Shown piece by piece: positions 6,982 to 14,730 of a stretch of DNA of 60,358 nucleotides (positions are counted from its first letter, which is position 1; every line of letters begins with the position of its first letter). The DNA is from an uncultured Saprospiraceae bacterium. Its GTDB lineage: Bacteria > Bacteroidota > Bacteroidia > Chitinophagales > Saprospiraceae. Position numbers and translations under genes: made by a program. The DNA lies in assembly GCA_937927575.1 (NCBI GenBank), contig CALBEE010000009.1:1-60358 (forward strand), given 5' to 3'. A model generated the notes under the pieces. That model searched no databases. It saw only the letters and a list, made by a program, of their open reading frames with translations, and was not told where the DNA came from.

Positions 6982-7088
6982 GAAAGACTAAAGATTTTAT
7001 ATTCAGTATAATCTTTTACTCTCTGTTTATGTTTATTAACTATCATCCCAAAGCCATATCTTCGCATTAGTATAACTTATAATATTAT

Positions 7089-7475
7089 ATGATCAATATA
7101 GCACTCATAGCACATGACGGTAAAAAACCAGAGATGGTCTCTTTTGTAATGCGCAATAAAGACTTCCTAATCAAAACCAAAATATATGCTACAGGTACTA
7201 CTGGATCTCATATAGAAAAAGAAGGATTCAAAGTAGAAAAGTTACTTTCTGGACCAAAAGGAGGTGATGCTCAGATTGCGGCCCTATTAGCCACAGGAGA
7301 TGTAGATATAGTAATATTCTTCCGAGATCCTTTAGATAAGCATCCTCATGAACCGGATGTGCAAATGCTAATGCGATTATGCGATGTACATAATATCCCT
7401 CTAGCCACTAATCCCGCTTCAGGAAATTTTATTCTACAAGGCATCGCTTTACATCTTCAATCAGAAAAGGTGTAG
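7089..7475 (+). CDS. mgsA: Methylglyoxal synthase
   Basis: 128 residues, typical of the short MgsA form. Seen: the N-terminal IALIAHDGKK strand-loop, TGTTG at 35-39 for phosphate binding, GPKGGDAQI with Asp60 at the catalytic base position, FFRDPL and the KHPHEPDV segment, and NPAS near the end. The enzyme converts dihydroxyacetone phosphate to methylglyoxal and phosphate as a glycolytic bypass that relieves sugar-phosphate stress. It starts about 130 bases from the divergent nrtR-like gene. Its stop is followed at once by the ATG of uvrC, so the two are almost certainly co-transcribed. Confidence 0.95.
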   Translation: MINIALIAHDGKKPEMVSFVMRNKDFLIKTKIYATGTTGSHIEKEGFKVEKLLSGPKGGDAQIAALLATGDVDIVIFFRDPLDKHPHEPDVQMLMRLCDVHNIPLATNPASGNFILQGIALHLQSEKV

Positions 7476-9287
7476 ATGACAACGGAAGATTATAAAAAAT
7501 TAGCTCCGTCTTTACCTAAAGATCCTGGTGTTTATCGATTCTATGACAAGGACGATACAATTCTCTATGTAGGTAAAGCAAAAAATTTAAAAAATCGTCT
7601 ATCCTCGTATTTCGGTAATAAGAAACATCAAGCTTACAAAACACGAACATTAGTCAAGAATGCTGACCATATAGATTATACGATTGTTCAAACAGAGACA
7701 GACGCATTATTACTTGAGAATACTTTGATTAAAAGATATCAGCCAAGATATAATGTAATGCTGAAGGATGGCAAATCCTATGTCTATCTATGCATCAAAA
7801 AAGAAAGGTTTCCCAGAGTCTTCTTTACTCGAAAAGTAATTAAAGATGGATCACAATATTTTGGTCCTTATACTTCAAAATACAATACCAACATTATACT
7901 CGATATTATTAAAAAATTATTTCAACTACGTACTTGTACACTAAATCTAAATGAAAAAGCGATCAATGCAGGAAAGTATAAAGTATGTCTCGAGTATCAT
8001 ATTAAAAACTGTAAAGGTCCTTGTGAAAATCTAGAATCGGAAGAAGAATACAATCTGAAAATAGAACAAGTGAAAAATATACTTCGTGGAAATTTTAAGC
8101 CTGTAAAAGATTACATCAAAAAAGAAATGGCTTTTTATGCAGAGCGAATGGAATTTGAACAGGCACAAATACTCAAAGATAAATTTAACGCCTTCGAAAA
8201 TTATCAGTCTAAGTCCACAGTAGTAAATACTTCCATAAAAGATTTGGATGCTTTCTCCATTGCAAGTGATGAAAAGTTCGCTTATGTCAATTATTTAAAA
8301 ATCATCAATGGTGCATTGATCAATTCTGATACTGTAGAAATACAAAAGAAATTAAATGAAGATGATAAAGAGATACTCGAATTTGCCATTCCTGCAATAC
8401 GTGAAAAATTTAACAGTATAGCACCAGAGATCGCTGTTCCTATAGAAATAGATTTTGTAGATCCTGAAGTATTAATTACAGTTCCGCAACGTGGAGACAA
8501 AAGACATGTAATAGAACTATCAGAAAAAAATGTGAAGTACTTTTTGTTTCAAAAAAAGAAAGAAGCGCTTAAGAAAATAAAAAAACAAACACCAGCAGAA
8601 CGCATCCTCAAAACACTTCAAAGCGATCTTCAAATGGATAAAGTACCTTTCCATATCGAATGCTTTGATAATAGTAATATCCAAGGGACTAATCCAGTAG
8701 CAAGCTGTGTAGTATTTAAAAATGCGAAACCCTCTAAAAAAGATTATAGAAAATTCAACATTAAAACGGTTGAAGGTCCTAATGATTTTGCCTCGATGGA
8801 AGAAGTCGTAGGTCGTAGGTATCGAAGACTAGTAGCCGAAAAAAAACCATTGCCAGATCTTATTATTATTGACGGTGGTAAAGGGCAGCTGAGTAGCACG
8901 GTCAAAATACTAACAGAATTGAAAATACTTGATAAAATTACCGTAATAGGAATCGCCAAAAAACTAGAAGAAATATTTTTTCCAAACGATCCTATTCCGC
9001 TATATATTAATAAAAAATCTGAATCTCTAGTACTTATTCAACAAGCGAGAAACGAAGCACATAGATTTGCCATTACCTTCCATAGAGATCAAAGAAGTAA
9101 AAACGCTCTCGGTACAGAACTTACAAACATACCTGGCATAGGCACCAAGTCAGCAGAAAAGCTACTAAAAGAGTATAAGTCCGTATCAAGAATAAAAGAA
9201 TTAGCCGAAACAGAATTAGCCGATATTGTAGGAAATAGTGCAGCGAAAAAGATCGTTAAATATTTTGAAGAAAAGAAAAAGAAATGA
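7476..9287 (+). CDS. uvrC: Excinuclease ABC subunit C
   Basis: 603 residues, full length. Domain order: N-terminal GIY-YIG nuclease (PGVYRFYDKDDTILYVGKAKNL, about 18-40) for the 3' incision, a cysteine-containing linker around 160-185, a UVR motif (about 205-240) for UvrB contact, a catalytically RNase H-like domain (FDNSNIQG near 400, DGGKGQL near 465) for the 5' incision, and a C-terminal helix-hairpin-helix pair (LTNIPGIGTKSAEKLL). It makes both cuts in nucleotide excision repair with UvrAB. The start is adjacent to the mgsA stop, and the end overlaps the next gene by 4 bases (ATGA). Confidence 0.97.
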   Translation: MTTEDYKKLAPSLPKDPGVYRFYDKDDTILYVGKAKNLKNRLSSYFGNKKHQAYKTRTLVKNADHIDYTIVQTETDALLLENTLIKRYQPRYNVMLKDGKSYVYLCIKKERFPRVFFTRKVIKDGSQYFGPYTSKYNTNIILDIIKKLFQLRTCTLNLNEKAINAGKYKVCLEYHIKNCKGPCENLESEEEYNLKIEQVKNILRGNFKPVKDYIKKEMAFYAERMEFEQAQILKDKFNAFENYQSKSTVVNTSIKDLDAFSIASDEKFAYVNYLKIINGALINSDTVEIQKKLNEDDKEILEFAIPAIREKFNSIAPEIAVPIEIDFVDPEVLITVPQRGDKRHVIELSEKNVKYFLFQKKKEALKKIKKQTPAERILKTLQSDLQMDKVPFHIECFDNSNIQGTNPVASCVVFKNAKPSKKDYRKFNIKTVEGPNDFASMEEVVGRRYRRLVAEKKPLPDLIIIDGGKGQLSSTVKILTELKILDKITVIGIAKKLEEIFFPNDPIPLYINKKSESLVLIQQARNEAHRFAITFHRDQRSKNALGTELTNIPGIGTKSAEKLLKEYKSVSRIKELAETELADIVGNSAAKKIVKYFEEKKKK

Positions 9288-10330
9288 AAAATCTATATGG
9301 AATAATTATCGCTCTAACAATCTGTATCGCATATAGTGCCTGTAAAACAGAACCGAAAGAGTCACACCCTGATGTAAGTAATATCGAAGTAGAATTTGAT
9401 CTAATAAGATTGGATGAAGCCGTATTTAAAATGGACACCAATAATCTTAGTCATGAACTAGATGTAGTAATGGACCAGTACCCTTCTGCAGCAAGTCTAT
9501 ACTTTGGTACACTTAATCCATACACAGCATCACGTAATCGAGATACGATTGCACATAGATTGGGTACATTTCTTAAAGATCCCTTTTTCCAAAATCTTCA
9601 AGATACGATTGGACTGATATTCGGAGATATGGCGGATCTCAAAGAAGAATACAGAAAAGGTTATCAATATTTTAAACATTATTTTCCAGAAGCAGATATT
9701 GCCAATGTATATACTATGAATACAGGCTTTAGCTATCAACGCTTTCTTTTTGAAGATGATGACGAAACCAACGCGCTTGGAGTAAGTCTTGATCTTTTTC
9801 TCGGTAACGAATATCCCTATAAGCGTATTGATCCACAAAACCCAAGTTTTTCAAAGTATCTCACTAGATCATTCGATAAAAAACACCTTGTGAAAAAGAC
9901 AATGGAAATTTTAGTAGATGACCAATTAGGAGAAGTAAATGGAGTGCGTATGATAGATCAAATGATTCACAATGGAAAGAGACTTTACATCCTTGATCAT
10001 TTATTGCCAGAGACACATGACAGTATTATAATGGAGTATACGACAGAACAAATGAATTGGGTAAAAGAAAATGAATTAGAAATGTGGGCATATTTCTTTG
10101 ATCAAGAGTTATTCTATGAGACCAACACTATGACGCTTAAAAAATATCTTAGCCCCAACCCAAATTCTCCAGGGATGCCCTCAGAAGCTCCAGGGCGAAC
10201 TGCCAATTATATAGGATGGCAAATCGTAAAAAAATATATGAATCGTAATCCTAGAACTTCCATGCAAGATCTAATTAATTATAGTGATGCTCAGAAACTT
10301 TTAGAACAAAGTAAGTATAAACCAAAATAA
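9284..10330 (+). CDS. gldB: GldB-like gliding-motility lipoprotein
   Basis: 348 residues. It opens with a lipoprotein signal peptide ending YSAC, with the acylated cysteine at residue 20. The body has the GldB pattern: an early FDLIRLDEAVFKMD segment, PSAASLYFG, FPEADIANVYTMNTGFSYQ in the middle, a DLFLGNEYPYK motif, and a C-terminal PGRTANYIGWQIVKKYM segment. GldB is an essential gliding and type IX secretion-associated lipoprotein in Flavobacterium; non-gliding relatives also carry it. It overlaps uvrC by 4 bases. Assignment rests on pattern recognition along the whole length, without alignment scores. Confidence 0.78.
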   Translation: MKNLYGIIIALTICIAYSACKTEPKESHPDVSNIEVEFDLIRLDEAVFKMDTNNLSHELDVVMDQYPSAASLYFGTLNPYTASRNRDTIAHRLGTFLKDPFFQNLQDTIGLIFGDMADLKEEYRKGYQYFKHYFPEADIANVYTMNTGFSYQRFLFEDDDETNALGVSLDLFLGNEYPYKRIDPQNPSFSKYLTRSFDKKHLVKKTMEILVDDQLGEVNGVRMIDQMIHNGKRLYILDHLLPETHDSIIMEYTTEQMNWVKENELEMWAYFFDQELFYETNTMTLKKYLSPNPNSPGMPSEAPGRTANYIGWQIVKKYMNRNPRTSMQDLINYSDAQKLLEQSKYKPK

Positions 10331-10366
10331 GTTTAAGAATGAGTTCAAGCTTAAGTTTAAAAAAAA

Positions 10367-10753
10367 CTAATTCAGCTTGTGATCTGCAACCAAAGGAAAT
10401 TCTGGAATCTCTACCGTAAACTTTTCATTAGTATCGAGATTGATCATAGTATAATTACCGTGCATTTTCCCAATAGTTGTATGTAATGCACTCCAAGATA
10501 AATAGGTGTGATTATCTCCTGATCTTATTATCGGCTGCTCTCCTATCACACCAGAGCCTTCTACTTCTCTAATCGTTTGATCAGAATCATGGATATACCA
10601 ATGTCTTCTAAGCAACTGAACGGTGTGTTCACTATCGTTTATAATATTAATATGGTAGCTGTGCACAAATTTTTTGTACGACGGCTTTGAATGTTCTTGA
10701 GAATATTCACTTACTACTTGTATCGTAATTCCTTTCGTGGTCTGCCAAATCAT
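10367..10753 (-). CDS. apaG: ApaG family protein
   Basis: 128 residues from the ATG at 10753; a TTG two codons upstream is a less likely start. The whole protein is the single ApaG/FBXO3-type beta-sandwich domain: TKGITIQVVSEY, FVHSYHINIINDS, VQLLRRHWYIHDS, VEGSGVIGEQPIIRSGDNHTYLSWSAL, and GKMHGNYTM. The glycine-rich GSGVIGEQP loop matches the pyrophosphate-binding-like loop of the family. Linked in enterobacteria to cobalt resistance and Ap4A metabolism; precise role unresolved. It lies 36 bases from gldB in convergent orientation and 35 bases downstream of gmk. Confidence 0.9.
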   Translation of the reverse strand: MIWQTTKGITIQVVSEYSQEHSKPSYKKFVHSYHINIINDSEHTVQLLRRHWYIHDSDQTIREVEGSGVIGEQPIIRSGDNHTYLSWSALHTTIGKMHGNYTMINLDTNEKFTVEIPEFPLVADHKLN

Positions 10754-10788
10754 ATCCAAGTTCTAGTTACATCTAATCATACGAGGAT

Positions 10789-11388
10789 TTATTCTTCTTC
10801 CTCAGATATATTAAGAAAAGCTTCTATCATAATCTCTGCTTCTTTGCAAGCAACAGGAAGAAGATCATTTACAAGAACTTTATCAAAAGATGATTCATAC
10901 GAAAGTTCTTTTTTCATACGAGCGATTCGCTTATTAAGACTACTTTCAGATTCAGACTTTCTATTTTTTAGTCGATCGACTAACACATTAAATGAAGGAG
11001 GCTTGATAAACACTGCCATGCATTTATCTCCATACATATTTTTAATATTGGTAGCACCTTTTACTTCAATATCAAAAATAATATGTTTACCTAAAGACCA
11101 AATCCTTTCAATTTCAGATTTTAAAGTCCCATAAAATTGATCCTGATACACTTCTTCGTACTCTACGAAAGCACCATCATTTATTTTTTGTCGAAACTTA
11201 TCTGGAGAAAGAAAATAATAATCTTTTCCGTCTACTTCATGTTGCCTTTTCTCTCTAGTAGTAGCAGAAGTAGAGAAACCTAGTTGTCTCTTATATCTAT
11301 TGAGTAAGTGACGTACAATTGTCGTTTTTCCAGCTCCACTCGGCGCCGTAAAAATCACCATTCTTCCCTTAAATCCTCTTGCGCTCAT
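10789..11388 (-). CDS. gmk: Guanylate kinase
   Basis: 199 residues, normal for bacterial Gmk. P-loop APSGAGKTT at 15-23, the GMP-binding STSATTREKRQHEVDGKDYYFL region, FVEYEEVYQDQFYGT, and a DIEVKGA segment are all present. It phosphorylates GMP to GDP in purine metabolism. It is followed on the same strand by apaG and preceded, 77 bases away, by yicC, a common arrangement since yicC and gmk are neighbours in many bacteria. Confidence 0.96.
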   Translation of the reverse strand: MSARGFKGRMVIFTAPSGAGKTTIVRHLLNRYKRQLGFSTSATTREKRQHEVDGKDYYFLSPDKFRQKINDGAFVEYEEVYQDQFYGTLKSEIERIWSLGKHIIFDIEVKGATNIKNMYGDKCMAVFIKPPSFNVLVDRLKNRKSESESSLNKRIARMKKELSYESSFDKVLVNDLLPVACKEAEIMIEAFLNISEEEE

Positions 11389-11465
11389 CAGTACTTTTAA
11401 TGCTTCTTCTTAATCAATTTAAATTGCTAATCTAATTCGATAATTGACTTGCTATCCTTCAGTCT

Positions 11466-12341
11466 TTATACAATATTCAATACTTGTTCTTTTATTTTTT
11501 CTAAGGCTTCTTTCATTGAAACCACTACTTGTTGTATTTCCGAATGTTGTGCTTTGGCACCTAAGGTATTGATCTCACGACCCATTTCTTGCGCTATGAA
11601 TTGCAATTTTTTGCCTTTCTCTAAATCACTATTATTGATTACTTCTTCAAAGTATTCGCAATGTTGAGCTAATCTCACTTTCTCCTCATTGATGTCTAAT
11701 TTTTCTAAATAGTAAATCATCTCTTGCTCAAATCGATTTTGATCTACAGAATCATTTTGCTTATACTCATTCAAATTTCTAGTCAGCCGTTCCTTTAATC
11801 TTTCTATTCTTTCTTCTTCAAAAGGTTCTACTTTAGGAATTCCATTGGCAATGATATCTCTACTAGACATTAAGTCTTTGTACATTGCTTTTCCTTCATC
11901 TGCTCTAAAGGAATTTAATGATTCGACGGCTTTGGCCATTATAGATTCTACCACCTTCCATTCTTCATCTGAGATCTCTTCGTCTCTACTAGAAACTACG
12001 TTAGGTATCCGAAGTATTGCCGAAGCCAAATCGCCTGTAGGAGCGTCTATTGACTTGTGAATTTCTAAAAGTTCGTTGAAATACTTTTTATATAAAGCGG
12101 CATTGATACCAAACTCATCATCACCTGCATCAGACACAATAGAAAGGTTAGCATCAATTTTTCCTCTCATGGCACCTTTTAGTAAAGTTCGCCTTACTAT
12201 CATCTCCTTATCTTTATAATAAGAAGGGACTTTCAGACGAATATCAGAAGCTTTGCCGTTTAGCGATTTCAACTCTAATGAAAATTTCTGATTGCCAACT
12301 ACTTCTTGTGCTTGGCCGAATCCTGTCATTGATAGTACCAT
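11466..12341 (-). CDS. yicC: YicC/YloC family endoribonuclease
   Basis: 291 residues. N-terminal SMTGFGQAQ, then LELKSLNGKASDIRLKVP, a long acidic helical middle, and the C-terminal block KGKKLQFIAQEMGREINTLGAKAQ with the closing VVSMKEALEKIKEQVLN helix; these are the standard YicC-N and DUF1732 halves. E. coli YicC is a ribonuclease that affects small RNA turnover. A -7 element (TATATTTG) lies 20 bases before the ATG. It is probably transcribed with gmk. Confidence 0.93.
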   Translation of the reverse strand: MVLSMTGFGQAQEVVGNQKFSLELKSLNGKASDIRLKVPSYYKDKEMIVRRTLLKGAMRGKIDANLSIVSDAGDDEFGINAALYKKYFNELLEIHKSIDAPTGDLASAILRIPNVVSSRDEEISDEEWKVVESIMAKAVESLNSFRADEGKAMYKDLMSSRDIIANGIPKVEPFEEERIERLKERLTRNLNEYKQNDSVDQNRFEQEMIYYLEKLDINEEKVRLAQHCEYFEEVINNSDLEKGKKLQFIAQEMGREINTLGAKAQHSEIQQVVVSMKEALEKIKEQVLNIV

Positions 12342-12361
12342 GGTGGATATTTTAATTTTTG

Positions 12362-12369
12362 CAAATATA
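12362..12369 (-). promoter_or_regulatory. -7 promoter element of yicC
   Basis: TATATTTG on the minus strand, 20 bases upstream of the yicC ATG. No TTG at the right distance was found. Confidence 0.4.
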
Positions 12370-12716
12370 CCTTTTGACTGCGGATTTGGCTAATGGCTTC
12401 TTTTGAGTCACATGGAAGCTATTATTTCGGCTATTCCAATAAGGCTTATCACTATATATGAATCCGTATTTCCCTAAAGATCATACACCACCAGACAAGA
12501 TATGTTTAAGAATTGCCAAATTAGATGCCTAATTCATTACACATATTTAGATTTTTATCATTAATCATTTGTAAATGAGTGAGTTAAATAGATAAAATAT
12601 GCTTTTAGAGGTAAAAAATAAATGCAAAAGCTTCCTTAGTTCTAATATTTTGCGAAATTTGCCTCACTTTTGACAAATTCTATTCATAAATAATTAATAA
12701 TCAAACAGTAAGAGCG
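12370..12716. other. Divergent intergenic region between yicC and the HU gene
   Basis: About 350 AT-rich bases without a convincing open reading frame. It must hold the promoter of the HU-like gene, but I could not choose between several T-rich candidates near 12640-12690. No tRNA, repeat or riboswitch was recognised. Confidence 0.4.
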
Positions 12717-13028
12717 ATGAGAAAGGCTGATTTAGTAGCAGTAATATCTGAAAAAACAGGAGTGCCTAAAGTTGACGTACTCGTAACTTTAGAAATGTTT
12801 TTCAAAGAAGTGAAAAGTTCGCTTTCTACTGGAGAGAATGTATATGTAAGAGGATTTGGCTCTTTCGTTATCAAAAAGAGAGCAAAAAAGATCGGTAGAC
12901 ACATCAAAAAGAATGAGGCTATCGAAATACCAGAACATTACATTCCTTCTTTCAAGCCTGCGAAGATTTTCGTAGAGCAAGTAAAGGAGAATGTCAATAG
13001 TCTTCCTGACGAAGAAAAAATGGACTAA
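12717..13028 (+). CDS. HU/IHF-family DNA-binding protein
   Basis: 103 residues. N-terminal helices RKADLVAVISEKTGVPKVDV, the beta-arm signature VRGFGSF at 44-50 followed by VIKKRAKKIGRH, and the proline-bearing IPEHYIPSFKPAK before the final helix. It has a short acidic tail (SLPDEEKMD) beyond the usual roughly 90 residues. It should be a nucleoid protein that bends DNA as a dimer. It is followed after 20 bases by a TPR protein and then by a ribosomal-type small protein, suggesting one transcript ending at the terminator at 13991. Confidence 0.94.
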   Translation: MRKADLVAVISEKTGVPKVDVLVTLEMFFKEVKSSLSTGENVYVRGFGSFVIKKRAKKIGRHIKKNEAIEIPEHYIPSFKPAKIFVEQVKENVNSLPDEEKMD

Positions 13029-13048
13029 TACAATAGAAATACTTGTGA

Positions 13049-13831
13049 ATGGCGCTTAATAAGACTCAAATTACTTCAATCATAGTGGCAATATTAGCCT
13101 TTTCGGTGCTATACTTCGGCTGTGATACTAAGACAGAGGATATTAAGAAAGAGAATCAGAGCAGAGCCCTCAATATGGAGGCCACAAGTATTCAAAATAT
13201 ACTATTAGATATTAAAAAGACCCTTAGCACAGAGCAAAGGTCTTTAGTAGAAGCTCTAAATGTAGAGCTAAATAACGCTAAGACGGAAAATGACAGAATT
13301 TCTCTAAATAAACGTCTATCAAGTGTATGGTATGAAATTGGACATCCTATACTTGCTGGACATTATGCCGAAGAAGTAGCTAAAATAGAAGAAACTGAAG
13401 AAGGTTGGAGTATTGCAGGTACCAGCTATCTACTAGGAGTAAAATCTTCAAATGAGAAAAAGCTTAGAGATTACGCATCAAGCCATGCTATTTCTGCCTT
13501 TGAAGCCGCTATGTCAATCAATCCTGAAAATATGGACCACAAGATCAATAAAGCCCTTTGTTTTGTTGAAAATCCGGTGACTAGTCCAATGGAAGGTATA
13601 ATGATGCTCCGTAAATTGAACGAAGATCATCCAAAAAGCGTTAAAGTCATCAATCAGCTAGCTCGTCTGGCGATTAGGACTAGCCAATATGATAAAGCAA
13701 TCGAAAGATTACTGGTAGCAGTAGATATCGATTCTGAAAATAATACTTCTAATTGCCTGTTAGCCCAAGCTTATGAAGCTAAAAGCGACGCAGTCAATGC
13801 CGAGAAGTATGCAGCTAAATGCATTAATTAG
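13049..13831 (+). CDS. Tetratricopeptide-repeat protein, probable membrane-anchored or lipoprotein
   Basis: 260 residues. A hydrophobic N-terminal segment (about 9-24) ends in Cys25 (VLYFGC), a rather poor lipobox but suited to a signal anchor. Three or four TPR-like helix pairs follow, the clearest being AISAFEAAMSINPENMDHKINKA and the tandem around 200-255 (YDKAIERLLVAVDIDSE, then LLAQAYEAKSDAVNAEKYAAK). TPRs mediate protein contacts, so it is likely an exported or periplasm-facing scaffold. Its partner is unknown. It lies between the HU-like gene and the small ribosomal-type gene. Confidence 0.82.
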   Translation: MALNKTQITSIIVAILAFSVLYFGCDTKTEDIKKENQSRALNMEATSIQNILLDIKKTLSTEQRSLVEALNVELNNAKTENDRISLNKRLSSVWYEIGHPILAGHYAEEVAKIEETEEGWSIAGTSYLLGVKSSNEKKLRDYASSHAISAFEAAMSINPENMDHKINKALCFVENPVTSPMEGIMMLRKLNEDHPKSVKVINQLARLAIRTSQYDKAIERLLVAVDIDSENNTSNCLLAQAYEAKSDAVNAEKYAAKCIN

Positions 13832-13853
13832 TAACAATAATAAAGTATAAACT

Positions 13854-13949
13854 ATGCCTTGCGGTAAAAAAAGAAAAAGACATAAGATCGCTACGCACAA
13901 GCGTAAGAAGAGACTTAGAAAAAACAGACACAAGAAGAAAAATAAGTAA
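13854..13949 (+). CDS. AURKAIP1/COX24-domain small ribosomal protein (mS38-like), 31 residues
   Basis: ATG at 13854, TAA at 13947-13949. The product begins MPCGKKRKRHKIATHKRKKR and is almost entirely Lys, Arg and His. Bacteroidota carry a near-identical short protein related to mitochondrial ribosomal protein mS38 (AURKAIP1/COX24), which binds the small subunit rRNA. The KRKRHKxxxHKRKKRxRKxR pattern is the domain itself. It starts 23 bases after the TPR gene and is followed by a strong terminator hairpin at 13991. It is easily missed because of its length. Confidence 0.85.
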   Translation: MPCGKKRKRHKIATHKRKKRLRKNRHKKKNK

Positions 13950-13990
13950 GATCTACTTTACTTATCATAACTTCTAGTAAGTAGCAGAAC

Positions 13991-14026
13991 GCTGAATATG
14001 ACTTTCATTAGTCTATTCAGCTTTTT
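13991..14026 (+). terminator. Rho-independent terminator of the HU-TPR-mS38-like operon
   Basis: GCTGAATA and GACT pair with AGTC and TATTCAGC around a six-base loop (TTCATT), with one bulged T. The stem is followed directly by TTTTTGTGTTT. Confidence 0.8.
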
Positions 14027-14029
14027 GTG

Positions 14030-14730
14030 TTTATAGATAGGTCTTAAGATTATTGATTATCTTTGGATCGATTATGGATATACTTGATATATATGATAAT
14101 CGAAATGCTGTAAAAAGAGACTTTATAGCACGTACAGAAAGAGAAATAGCACTCTAGATGTATAATAAAGAAAATGCGAAAATTCGCAGATAAGATTCGA
14201 GATTGGTTAAAGCTATAAAGCAGCCATGATCACGTTGGTAGATTGGATGAGAATCCCATCTATTTTTATAGTAAGTCATCGATTGATGGTTTACTGGATT
14301 GTCTGAAGACCTTTTTTCTTCAGGTCAATGTTTGAATATAGCTCATGAGAGCAACCTCAACTGTTATAAGAAGATTAAAATCTCAATACGGTTGTTATTA
14401 TTTATTTCATAAACATAATCTAACTAAAGTACTAAGACAAAACACTAGAATCTGTAGAGAAAAACCAAGTAAAAAGATTTTAATTAGAAGCTCAACGCAC
14501 GTGTATTACCTATTTAGAATGGTAAAAGAAACATAAAAAAATAATTCGTGTAAGCTTCCAACCCAATAACCGAATACTTCTCTACAAGCTGATCCCAAAC
14601 TACAATCACCATATATTTCCCAAGATATATGTTCGATTCACAGCTTTTTTCTTCTAGTAACTGTCCAACTTTATATGATTATGTTAGCTGCATTATGATG
14701 ATTCATAATGGGCTTATAAACATATATATA
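14030..14730. other. Long non-coding stretch with several hairpins before RNase G
   Basis: About 700 bases with no recognisable protein. Inverted repeats seen: TGCGAA-AA-TTCGCA at 14175-14188; a hairpin TAGAT/GGAT paired with ATCC/ATCTA around GAGA at 14239-14262, followed by TTTTTA; and CTGAAGA/TCTTCAG at 14303-14323. These could belong to a small RNA with its own terminator or to decayed sequence. A 63-codon open frame at 14345-14536 has no plausible protein character. Confidence 0.45.

Noticed and set aside
10331-10366. Possible terminator between gldB and apaG
   Set aside because: TTTAAG/CTTAAA pairing is short and AT-only, so I do not claim it.
10691-11134. 147-codon plus-strand frame over the start of apaG and most of gmk
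   Set aside because: It is the antisense of strongly supported apaG and gmk coding regions; its translation shows no domain.
14345-14536. 63-codon open frame in the non-coding stretch before rng
   Set aside because: Basic, low-complexity translation without recognisable motif; no family or neighbour support; overlaps no promoter-start pair that would favour expression.
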